DNA of 30,169 bases, from the IMG/VR virus record IMGVR_UViG_3300024261_000116, positions 1 through 30,169 of that record. One strand, 5' to 3'. Positions within the stretch are counted from its first letter, which is position 1, and each line of letters begins with the position of its first letter. The position numbers and the translations under genes are program-made. Shown in pieces: positions 23,966 through 30,114 of this stretch. The notes beneath the pieces are model-generated. The model worked only from the letters and a program-made list of their open reading frames with translations. It was not told the origin of the DNA and did not search any database. Source of the DNA: a virus.

Positions 23966-23990
23966 ATATTTATATAAAAAAAGATAATAA
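23966..23990 (+). promoter_or_regulatory. Extended ATATTTAT leader element before the 391-aa gene
   Basis: ATATTTATATAAAAA is followed by AAGATAATAA, 53 nt before the ATG at 24044. Nearly the same extended sequence occurs at 26134 before another tagged gene, so more than the core motif is conserved. An AATTTAC/GTAAATT pair flanks it. Confidence 0.45.
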
Positions 23991-24043
23991 CGTAAATTAC
24001 TATTAGTAGATAAAATTGATTATTGATATAAAATGAAAATGAT

Positions 24044-25219
24044 ATGAATTATAAAAAAAGAATTAACGAAACGAATTTTATGCGTAGAATGATGGGGCTA
24101 CAACCCATTAATGAGAACGCACCAAAATCGTTAAATGAAAGTGTGGCTTTATCACCAATGCGTAAAAGAATTTCGGAAGTATTACCTTCTTACGATAATT
24201 GGGCAGCAAACTCAGACAAAGATACTATATATATTAAACGTGGTGATGAATTAATGTCCACAATAAAACCATCATCTGATGATAGATATTTTGAAATACG
24301 ACCAACAAAAAACTGGGGTGGGGCACGAAACGCAGGTTCAGGACTGGTAATAATTAACGATGTACTTCCAAATGAAGAACAAACTATAAATTGGGTGTTT
24401 AAGAATTTTGGGAAAGCTGCACCAATAGAGAATTCTACGACACCATCTAATGATGATATGTCTGGACCTGTTGATCTACCATCACCTGATATGTCTGGTA
24501 ATGATGATATGTCTGGTAATGATGATTCAAGTACCGAACCTAAAATTCAAGAGAAGTGGTGTAAAAGAAATTTAGACATTGATTGGTATTTCGATAAATT
24601 AAAAATGGGGAAAGGTTACCTTAAAAAAGGTGATTGTGGAGAAGCTGTTGAGGTAGCTCAAGATCATATGAATGAGTATGAAGGGTCTGAAGTTATCGAT
24701 GTTGACGGTGCTTATGGTAACAACACTATTAAAGAAGTTAAAATAGTACAAGGTGAATTAGAACTTAAAGATGATGGGTATTATGGTAAAAAAACACATG
24801 ATGCTTTAATTAGTGCAATTGGAGCAGGAAAAGGGTCACCCGATCAACCAGAAGATGATATTAACACTGAGATTGGACCTGAGATTGGACCTGAGATTGT
24901 ACCTGATGTTGTACCTGATGTTAACACTGATGTTGAAGCAGATTTTGACCCTAATGAACCTCTACCAAATGTCTTCCCAAGTAGGAAAGAAGAAAAAGAA
25001 ATTGAAAAACAACTTGATGCAGAATTCGAAAATAAAGCTAAAGAAAAAGTAAAGAAGAGAAGAAGGTTAAAAATTAGAAACCCTTTTAAGAAGAGAAGTA
25101 AGGGTAAGTCTAAATACAACGTAAACGAACAAAAAACCATGAGAATTAAAAAGGATGGTAATATTATAAATCTAACAGAGTCAGATTTAAGACGTATTGT
25201 AAAAAAAGTAATAAAATAA
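24044..25219 (+). CDS. Peptidoglycan-binding-domain protein with C-terminal LTES tag
   Basis: This is a 391-residue modular protein. The basic N-terminus (MNYKKRINETNFMRRMMGLQ) is followed by I-N-E and L-N-E tripeptides at 22-24 and 30-32. Residues 192-256 (LKKGDCGEAVEV, VDGAYGNNTIKEVKIVQGEL, DGYYGKKTHDALISA) match a PG_binding_1 domain with two half-repeats. Low-complexity linkers surround it: DDMSGNDDMSGNDDS near 147-163, and repeated IGPE/VPDV near 277-293. A basic stretch (KVKKRRRLKIRNPFKKRSKG, 335-354) precedes a tag NLTESDLRRIVKKVIK at the extreme C-terminus (residues 376-391). Tagged proteins elsewhere carry the tag at the N-terminus. No lytic catalytic domain is visible. It follows the sheath and precedes a terminator. 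Virion or internal head protein is likely. Confidence 0.83.
   Translation: MNYKKRINETNFMRRMMGLQPINENAPKSLNESVALSPMRKRISEVLPSYDNWAANSDKDTIYIKRGDELMSTIKPSSDDRYFEIRPTKNWGGARNAGSGLVIINDVLPNEEQTINWVFKNFGKAAPIENSTTPSNDDMSGPVDLPSPDMSGNDDMSGNDDSSTEPKIQEKWCKRNLDIDWYFDKLKMGKGYLKKGDCGEAVEVAQDHMNEYEGSEVIDVDGAYGNNTIKEVKIVQGELELKDDGYYGKKTHDALISAIGAGKGSPDQPEDDINTEIGPEIGPEIVPDVVPDVNTDVEADFDPNEPLPNVFPSRKEEKEIEKQLDAEFENKAKEKVKKRRRLKIRNPFKKRSKGKSKYNVNEQKTMRIKKDGNIINLTESDLRRIVKKVIK
25164..25216 (+). repeat. 53-bp perfect direct repeat, copy 1
   Basis: Bases 25164-25216 equal 26653-26705 without a mismatch. The repeat encodes NLTESDLRRIVKKVIK in both places, but here it is followed by TAA and ends the protein. 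Confidence 0.97.
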
Positions 25220-25245
25220 AACCTTAAACAAATAAATTAATAATT

Positions 25246-25270
25246 AAACCCACTATATGTGGGTTTTTTT
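25246..25270 (+). terminator. Intrinsic terminator after the 391-aa gene
   Basis: The stem CCCAC (25249-25253) pairs with GTGGG (25259-25263), extended by AAA/TTT, with a TATAT loop and a run of seven T at 25264-25270. It ends the sheath-to-391-aa gene unit. Confidence 0.85.
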
Positions 25271-25280
25271 ATTTCCAAGA

Positions 25281-25291
25281 ATATTTATAAG
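25281..25291 (+). promoter_or_regulatory. ATATTTAT motif before the HAD-like gene
   Basis: ATATTTATAAG lies 10 nt after the terminator and ends 3 nt before the ATG at 25295. Its position between a terminator and a start codon is the clearest case for a promoter. A leaderless transcript would result. Confidence 0.5.
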
Positions 25292-25294
25292 AAT

Positions 25295-26116
25295 ATGAAA
25301 GTTAAACTTACCGAATCTCAATATAAATTATTAAAAGAATTTAAAAAAAGAGCTTACTCTTTTGATTGGGACGATAATATTCTTATGATGCCAACAAGAA
25401 TTCATTTGGATTATAGTGTTAATGGTTTAGCTTGGGTTCCAGTATCCGTATCAACAGAAGAATTTAGAAGTATTAGACATAAGTTAGGTACGGAGTTTAG
25501 ATTTTTAAATGATAATGAGGGTGAAGCGTTTAAAGATTTTAAAGAATATGATGCCTTTATAAGTGACACTAAAGAAGCGTTAGATAGTCGTAGATATGGA
25601 CCTAGTTTTAATAAGTTTAAAGAAGCTTTAATTAGTGGTAGCGACTTCTCTATTATAACTGCCAGATCAAACCCACCACGAGCGATTAAAGACGGTATAA
25701 AGTTAATTATTCGAAAATCCTTTAGTTATGATGAACAAGAAGAGATGAAAAACAATTTAAATGGGGTAACAATGGACGAATATCTTAATTTACAAGATTA
25801 CCACCCAGTTTCTTCAGAAGAATTTATTAATAAATGGGGGTTGGATATAGATTCCACAAACCCAGAAGAGGGTAAGAAGATAGCGTTCGAAGATTTTGTT
25901 GATAGGGTTGTAGATAGAGTTAGTTCATATCAAGATACCAATGATTTTGAAGGTATTAGTATTGGGTTTAGTGATGATGATATCAGTAACGTTGAGGTTG
26001 TTGAAAAGTTAATAGAAGAAAAATTAAAACAGAAATATCCTGATATAAAGTTCTTGGTGTATGATACCTCAGACCCAGACAATCCAAAAAAGAAGAAAAT
26101 GATTATAAAGAGGTAA
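25295..26116 (+). CDS. HAD-superfamily phosphatase-like protein with N-terminal LTES tag
   Basis: This is a 273-residue protein with HAD motifs in order. Motif I is YSFDWDDNIL, with nucleophile Asp24 and acid/base Asp26. Motif II is SIITARS, with Thr122. A motif III lysine is in GKKIAF (194/195). Motif IV is GFSDDDISNV, with acidic residues 227-229. A Mg-dependent phosphatase or nucleotidase activity is likely; the substrate is unknown. The first 16 residues (MKVKLTESQYKLLKEF) are a version of the peptide tag and end in L-K-E before the enzyme domain. I start at 25295 because the in-frame ATG at 25259 lies inside the terminator stem. The gene is followed by a weak hairpin overlapping its stop. 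Confidence 0.85.
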   Translation: MKVKLTESQYKLLKEFKKRAYSFDWDDNILMMPTRIHLDYSVNGLAWVPVSVSTEEFRSIRHKLGTEFRFLNDNEGEAFKDFKEYDAFISDTKEALDSRRYGPSFNKFKEALISGSDFSIITARSNPPRAIKDGIKLIIRKSFSYDEQEEMKNNLNGVTMDEYLNLQDYHPVSSEEFINKWGLDIDSTNPEEGKKIAFEDFVDRVVDRVSSYQDTNDFEGISIGFSDDDISNVEVVEKLIEEKLKQKYPDIKFLVYDTSDPDNPKKKKMIIKR

Positions 26117-26131
26117 CTTTTTATAAGTTAC
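26113..26131 (+). terminator. Weak hairpin at the end of the HAD-like gene
   Basis: GTAACTT (26113-26119) pairs with AAGTTAC (26125-26131). The left arm includes most of the stop codon, and the sequence after it is T-rich but without a solid T-run. It could be a weak terminator, or simply part of the leader of the next gene. Confidence 0.4.
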
Positions 26132-26133
26132 TT

Positions 26134-26156
26134 ATATTTATATAAAAAGATAATAA
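26134..26156 (+). promoter_or_regulatory. Extended ATATTTAT leader element before the 143-aa gene
   Basis: ATATTTATATAAAAA followed by GATAATAA repeats the element at 23966 with a 2-nt shorter A-run. It ends 12 nt before the ATG at 26169. Confidence 0.45.
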
Positions 26157-26168
26157 TATTAATATATT

Positions 26169-26600
26169 ATGAAAATTAAGAAAGAAGGTGAAATAATAAC
26201 ATTAACCGAATCCGACATCAAAAGGATTATTAAGAAAAAGATATCTTTAGATGAAGGATTACGATCTAAATTAAAAGGTATTGGTGGAATGTTTAAAGGT
26301 ACAGGGTATAGTTATACAAAATACGCTTACGAATTATCTGGTGCTTTAAAAGAATTAAATGAAGAGTTAGAGGAGACTATAATTGAGGTTGGAAAAATCG
26401 TTGATAAATCCAATAAATCTAAAATGTCCAATGTTTCTTATGATAGATTATCAAAACATGTTGATGACGCTTTAGATGCGTATAAGATGGTTATTGGTGT
26501 TAATGATGTTATAATTGAAGACCTAGATTTTTCTGTTAGTAATGAAAGAGGAGATGAAAGACCGGCTGATAATGTAGAACCTCAGTTTGATAGAGGGTAA
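26169..26600 (+). CDS. Unknown protein with N-terminal LTES tag, 143 aa
   Basis: The N-terminus MKIKKEGEIITLTESDIKRI is the tag, followed by IKKKISLDEG, where L27-D-E29-G fits the T4 prohead protease rule (I/L-x-E then a small residue). The rest is mostly helical and acidic (about residues 50-128, with SGALKELNEELEETIIEVGK), likely a coiled or helical bundle, with a disordered tail (NERGDERPADNVEPQF). No enzyme motif is visible. A scaffold-like or internal head protein would fit the composition, but there is no family match I can name. It shares its first 15 bases with the next gene, 27 nt downstream, with which it is probably co-transcribed. Confidence 0.78.
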   Translation: MKIKKEGEIITLTESDIKRIIKKKISLDEGLRSKLKGIGGMFKGTGYSYTKYAYELSGALKELNEELEETIIEVGKIVDKSNKSKMSNVSYDRLSKHVDDALDAYKMVIGVNDVIIEDLDFSVSNERGDERPADNVEPQFDRG

Positions 26601-26627
26601 TTAAATAAAAAAATAAAAATAAAAAAA

Positions 26628-27080
26628 ATGAAAATTAAGAAAAACGGAAAAGTTATAAATCTAACAGAGTCAGATTTAAGACGTATTGTAAAAAAAGTAA
26701 TAAAAGAACAAGATGAAGCTCCAGTTGCCGATGCTACCACAGGTGGGAAGAGACAATGGGAGTTTCCGTTTAAACCTGGCGGAGCATCACATGTTAAATT
26801 ACCGGGTACTGTATTAATATATAAGACACAACTTGAAGACCCAAAAACTAAAAAACTTAAATTACCCTTTTATTCAGTATATGTAAAAAATAAAGAAGGT
26901 CGAGTTAGTGCTGGGAAGGTATTCTCTAATGGTAAATGGCAAAGGGCTATTCAATCCATAGACTTCTTAAGGTTAGTGGGTGCTTGTCAGGATGAAGATT
27001 GTAGTAAGAAGGATTCAACTGTTTTTGCAACCATAAAAAAGGGTTTTCAAGATTCTATTGGGATCGTTCCATTTAATTAA
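26628..27080 (+). CDS. Unknown protein with N-terminal LTES tag, 150 aa
   Basis: The tag is complete here: MKIKKNGKVINLTESDLRRI followed by VKKVIKEQ, with I25-K-E27 as the possible cleavage tripeptide. After a short linker (DEAPVADATTGG) comes a beta-rich domain (about 42-140) with KLPGTVLIYKTQLEDP, LPFYSVYVKNKEG and RLVGACQDEDCSKKDSTVF, including two nearby cysteines. I recognise no family. It follows the 143-aa gene and ends before a strong bidirectional terminator, so it closes the tagged-gene cluster. The tag shares 53 identical bases with the end of the 391-aa gene, evidence of recent exchange. Confidence 0.78.
   Translation: MKIKKNGKVINLTESDLRRIVKKVIKEQDEAPVADATTGGKRQWEFPFKPGGASHVKLPGTVLIYKTQLEDPKTKKLKLPFYSVYVKNKEGRVSAGKVFSNGKWQRAIQSIDFLRLVGACQDEDCSKKDSTVFATIKKGFQDSIGIVPFN
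26653..26705 (+). repeat. 53-bp perfect direct repeat, copy 2
   Basis: Identical to 25164-25216. In this copy the reading frame continues into EQDEAP and the rest of the protein. Confidence 0.97.
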
Positions 27081-27101
27081 TATTAAGACCATTTAAAAAT
27101 T

Positions 27102-27127
27102 AAAAAGGTGGGAATTCCCACCTTTTT
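27102..27127. terminator. Bidirectional intrinsic terminator
   Basis: AAAAAGGTGGG and CCCACCTTTTT form a perfect stem around AATT. The A and T runs on either side allow termination of both the plus-strand tagged cluster (ending 27080) and the convergent minus gene (ending 27159). Confidence 0.93.
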
Positions 27128-27158
27128 AATTTACCGTACCCAATTTTTAAACTATTAT

Positions 27159-27734
27159 TTACAACTTTTTCCAACTTAAACTCTCACCTTCATAACCAGA
27201 ATCAAGACCAAATATTTTATTTAAATCACCGTCTATATATGAGTTTTCGTGTAGATTATCGTTAATTGTGATTCCTCTAACTTTACCAGCCCAACTATAA
27301 TAAATTTGTACGTTATCGTATCTTTCTGAATTAGGATATAGAATAGTTATTTTATATTTTGAACCAAAATTGTGATTAGAATTGTCATAATATTCTTTAT
27401 CAATTCTAAGTATTGTTAAATCTTTGGATCGAACATTTAAATATTTCTTAATGAATTGTTTGAAGTATTCTTTGTCCTCACTTAGTTCGTATTTATCATC
27501 ACTTAAACCATAAAAGGTTATATCATCTTCTTGAGCCAAATCTAATAAGGGTGTTACATCACCTGTTTCGATGTATTTCACCAGTTCATTGGTAAATGAT
27601 GTTTCAAAATTCTTTTTGATTACACTTCTTTGGGTTAGTGAGTTTTTTCTTGTTACCGTATCTTCTCTCACTTCAGCTGATACACCAATTGTTAATCCAA
27701 TTAGGATTCCGAGTATTAAAATTATTTTTTTCAT
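27159..27734 (-). CDS. Secreted protein of unknown function, 191 aa
   Basis: The N-terminus MKKIILILGILIGLTIGVSA is a clear Sec signal peptide: basic start, hydrophobic core, and a VSA cleavage site before EV. No lipobox cysteine is present, so the product is probably periplasmic. The mature part (about 170 residues) is mixed alpha/beta with a mid-region DLAQEDDITFYGLSDDKYEL and a C-terminal beta portion (YKITILYPNSERYDNVQIYY then SWAGKVRGITI). It might be an NTF2-like or similar small fold, but I cannot assign it. It is isolated on the minus strand, has a host-type promoter element, and converges on the bidirectional terminator. That is the profile of an independently expressed accessory gene acting in the host envelope. 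Confidence 0.83.
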   Translation of the reverse strand: MKKIILILGILIGLTIGVSAEVREDTVTRKNSLTQRSVIKKNFETSFTNELVKYIETGDVTPLLDLAQEDDITFYGLSDDKYELSEDKEYFKQFIKKYLNVRSKDLTILRIDKEYYDNSNHNFGSKYKITILYPNSERYDNVQIYYSWAGKVRGITINDNLHENSYIDGDLNKIFGLDSGYEGESLSWKKL

Positions 27735-27757
27735 AGTTGTTTATTTTTTAGTTGTTA

Positions 27758-27765
27758 CAAATATA
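27758..27765 (-). promoter_or_regulatory. Flavobacterial-type -7 element before the secreted-protein gene
   Basis: On the minus strand the sequence is TATATTTG, matching the Bacteroidota -7 consensus TAnnTTTG. It is 23 nt before the ATG at 27734. I see no good TTG -33 element at the expected spacing. Confidence 0.5.
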
Positions 27766-27854
27766 AGCCAAACTTTTCGATATCGCGCTATGTTTTGTAA
27801 TAAATTTTATTTTTTTTCTACATTTTTATTAAAAATCCCCATAAATAGGGTGTT

Positions 27855-29477
27855 TTACAAAGAAATTTCTTTATTATTATAAATATAAACTAAATTTCCA
27901 CAATCATATATACGATATATTCCCCTATCATACATAATTTCTCTTTCAGTTTTTTTAATGTCAAACCCAGACTCAACCAATAAATTCTTACGATATTTAA
28001 ATCTATGTTCCCTTTCATTGTTAACAACATAAAAATAGTTTGGTGTTGAGTTGTGTGTTTTATTAAACCCTAATTGATCATATAAGTTACCTTGTGACCA
28101 CCTTCTATCAGCGTAACTTATTAATTGGTTTGGTTTATAGTTTTTAATAAAGTGTTTAAATAGTTTACTAGCCCCACCGATAACAGAATGATTAACTTTA
28201 TTACAGAACCTTAATAACTCCCATTCATTTTTAACACCATTCATAACAACCCTACCTTTACCGAATGTCATTATCGACACCAGTTCATCATTATAATATA
28301 AACCTAAATTAACTTTACTACCTATTGTACCTTGAATATGGTTATCATTTAAGAATTTTGTTTTATCTTTAGTATTAACTTCTTTTATTATACATTTTCT
28401 ACCATATACTTTATTATCAGTTAATTTAAATAAGTTTTTTAATCTACTTTTAACAATATCCTTGTTATTAACCCATTCGTCTTCAAAGATATGTATTAGG
28501 TGTATTCCTTTGGACTCACACACATCAGTTTTATTTAAATGGTAATCCTTATCAACATATTTCTCACAATGCCAATACAAACCATTAAATTCTATACCAA
28601 TATTAAAATCAGGTAATAGTATGTCAATCTCCTTACCATTAAGAATATCTCTATCACCCTTAATAAGGTTTAATCCCAAAGATGATAAGAAATCTGTTAG
28701 TTCCTTTTCTTTTATAGATTTTAACTCACTTACAGGGTTACATATCGTACAAGGGTTTATACCATTTTTAAATCTATAGAACAATAGACCCCTATCTATA
28801 TCATATTCACCATTACAGTTATTACATTTAAGTTTAACATAATCACCAGAATCGTCAATAACATTCAACCCCTTATATTTTTCATTAAAATTAATTAGTT
28901 TTGAACTTTGGTTCTTTTTACGGGAGTTATTTAATAATAGTGTATTGGTTACACCATATTTGTTGAGGTTAGTGTTTTTCCTTTTTTCTACTACACTATC
29001 TAATTGGTTTGGGTTGGGTACACCTAACTTCTCTTTAGTTTTGGTTTGTATGTATTCACTATCTTTAAATATATTAGTAACACCATACCTTTTTAAGTTT
29101 GTCTGTTCTATTTTTTTCTTTATATCCTTATCCCTTATTGGTGAACCACCATATTTTCTGTTAAATGTTTCTTTAACGTTGTTTTTATGATCTTCGTGTT
29201 GGTTTGTACATTTTATGGAACAATAACTACCATACCCCTCTCTTAAACTTTTCTTAAACTTTAATTTTTTATCACAATTTTTACATATGGGGGTATCACT
29301 TAATTTATTTATGAAGATATATATTTTTTCTTTAAACGGAATAACCCCATTTAAGTTTATACTATCACAATAAAGGTTAATTGAATTATATATTTCATTA
29401 TAATTATTTTCAATATAAGATTCTCTGGTTTTTAATCCAGCTTTATTATTTTCTAAAAAAAACTTTTTATAATCCAC
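27855..29477 (-). CDS. Putative homing endonuclease, Vsr-like nuclease with zinc fingers
   Basis: This is a 540-residue protein. A Cys4 zinc site is formed by C65, C68, C86 and C90 (ICKNCDK, YCSIKC). Then come modular DNA-recognition repeats with KRYGVTN and NKYGVTN, typical of phage mobile endonucleases. A second CxxC pair follows (KLKCNNCNGEYD and CTICNP). The nuclease core resembles Vsr/PD-(D/E)xK enzymes: GKEIDILLPDFNIGIEFNGL, YWHCEK, and KGIHLIHIFEDEW. The C-terminal half (about 365-520) resembles an acyltransferase-like domain often fused to such nucleases (GKGRVVMNGVKNEWELLRFC and ISYADRRWSQGNLYDQLGF). It is a free-standing minus-strand gene beside the tail tube gene, the typical location of a mobile intergenic endonuclease. 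Confidence 0.82.
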   Translation of the reverse strand: MDYKKFFLENNKAGLKTRESYIENNYNEIYNSINLYCDSINLNGVIPFKEKIYIFINKLSDTPICKNCDKKLKFKKSLREGYGSYCSIKCTNQHEDHKNNVKETFNRKYGGSPIRDKDIKKKIEQTNLKRYGVTNIFKDSEYIQTKTKEKLGVPNPNQLDSVVEKRKNTNLNKYGVTNTLLLNNSRKKNQSSKLINFNEKYKGLNVIDDSGDYVKLKCNNCNGEYDIDRGLLFYRFKNGINPCTICNPVSELKSIKEKELTDFLSSLGLNLIKGDRDILNGKEIDILLPDFNIGIEFNGLYWHCEKYVDKDYHLNKTDVCESKGIHLIHIFEDEWVNNKDIVKSRLKNLFKLTDNKVYGRKCIIKEVNTKDKTKFLNDNHIQGTIGSKVNLGLYYNDELVSIMTFGKGRVVMNGVKNEWELLRFCNKVNHSVIGGASKLFKHFIKNYKPNQLISYADRRWSQGNLYDQLGFNKTHNSTPNYFYVVNNEREHRFKYRKNLLVESGFDIKKTEREIMYDRGIYRIYDCGNLVYIYNNKEISL

Positions 29478-29493
29478 TTTTTTTGGTTTTTAG

Positions 29494-29504
29494 ATATTTA
29501 TTAA
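29494..29504 (+). promoter_or_regulatory. ATATTTAT motif before the tail tube unit
   Basis: ATATTTATTAA lies 8 nt before a 14-codon frame at 29513 and 56 nt before the tube gene at 29561. A second copy on the opposite strand at 29535-29545 points toward the endonuclease gene, making a divergent pair. Confidence 0.45.
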
Positions 29505-29512
29505 TAAAGGTA

Positions 29513-29557
29513 ATGAAAAAACTTATCAAATACAATAATAAATATAAAAAAAATTAA
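29513..29557 (+). CDS. Possible 14-codon leader peptide before the tail tube gene
   Basis: The frame MKKLIKYNNKYKKN starts 8 nt after an ATATTTAT motif and stops 3 nt before the tube start. It is basic and could be translated to deliver ribosomes to the tube gene. In so A-rich a region a chance frame this long is easy, so this is a weak call. Confidence 0.25.
   Translation: MKKLIKYNNKYKKN
29535..29545 (-). promoter_or_regulatory. ATATTTAT motif facing the endonuclease gene
   Basis: Read on the minus strand it is ATATTTATTAT, about 57 nt upstream of the ATG at 29477. It lies within the leader of the divergent tail tube gene. Confidence 0.35.
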
Positions 29558-29560
29558 AAA

Positions 29561-30049
29561 ATGGCGGATTTATTAATGCGAATGCCTGTTCCTTATGAAC
29601 CATTAAGAAAGAATAGGTTTATTTTAAGGTTTCCCGATGAACTGGGAATACAAGAATGGTGGGTATCAACAACAAGCCGACCAAAATATACAAGTGATGA
29701 GGTATCTATACCTTTTCTAAATACTGAAACTTATGTTATCGGTAGATTTAGATGGGAAACAATCTCAGTTACATTTAGAGACCCAATCGGTCCTTCAGCT
29801 ACACAAGCTTTAATGGAGTGGGTTAGACTACATTCAGAATCAGTAACAGGTAGACAGGGTTATGCCGCTGGATACAAAAAGGATGTTGAATTGGAAATGT
29901 TAGATCCAACTGGTGTTGTTGTTCAGAAATGGATTTTACAAGGAACTCAGTTAAATGATGCCGATTTCGGTTCATTAGATTATTCCTCTTCAGATTTGGC
30001 TGATATTACTTGTACACTCCGGTTTGACAGAGCAATAAATGTTTTCTAG
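29561..30049 (+). CDS. gp19: Tail tube protein (T4 gp19-like)
   Basis: This 162-residue protein is almost the same length as T4 gp19 (163). It would polymerise as hexameric rings to form the inner tail tube through which DNA passes. The N-terminal segment (MPVPYEPLRKNRFILRFPDE), the following WWVSTTSRPKY, the strand ETISVTFRDPIGPSATQALM, and the C-terminal TQLNDADFGSLDYSSSDLAD then ITCTLRFDRAINVF are the standard gp19 pattern. The gene is separated from the sheath gene by about 5.6 kb of tagged and accessory genes; in T4 the two are adjacent. It is followed by a strong terminator, so it forms its own high-expression unit. Confidence 0.95.
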   Translation: MADLLMRMPVPYEPLRKNRFILRFPDELGIQEWWVSTTSRPKYTSDEVSIPFLNTETYVIGRFRWETISVTFRDPIGPSATQALMEWVRLHSESVTGRQGYAAGYKKDVELEMLDPTGVVVQKWILQGTQLNDADFGSLDYSSSDLADITCTLRFDRAINVF

Positions 30050-30074
30050 AATTCCTTTATCAAACATAAGACTT

Positions 30075-30114
30075 TCCCTTTTACGTGTATATTTATATGT
30101 AAAAGGGATTTTTT
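30075..30114 (+). terminator. Terminator after the tail tube gene with a promoter-like motif in its loop
   Basis: TCCCTTTTAC (30075-30084) pairs perfectly with GTAAAAGGGA (30099-30108), followed by six T. The 14-nt loop region carries ATATTTAT (the ATATTTATATG motif is at 30089-30099). The T-run abuts the ATG of the next gene at 30115. Confidence 0.9.

Noticed and set aside
25259-25294. Upstream ATG as the start of the HAD-like protein
   Set aside because: This ATG lies in the right arm of the terminator hairpin. The ATG at 25295 follows the ATATTTAT motif and opens with the shared tag.
27571-27882. A 103-codon plus-strand frame opposite the signal-peptide gene
   Set aside because: It is hydrophobic because it is antisense to AT-rich DNA, and it runs through the promoter and leader of the minus-strand gene.
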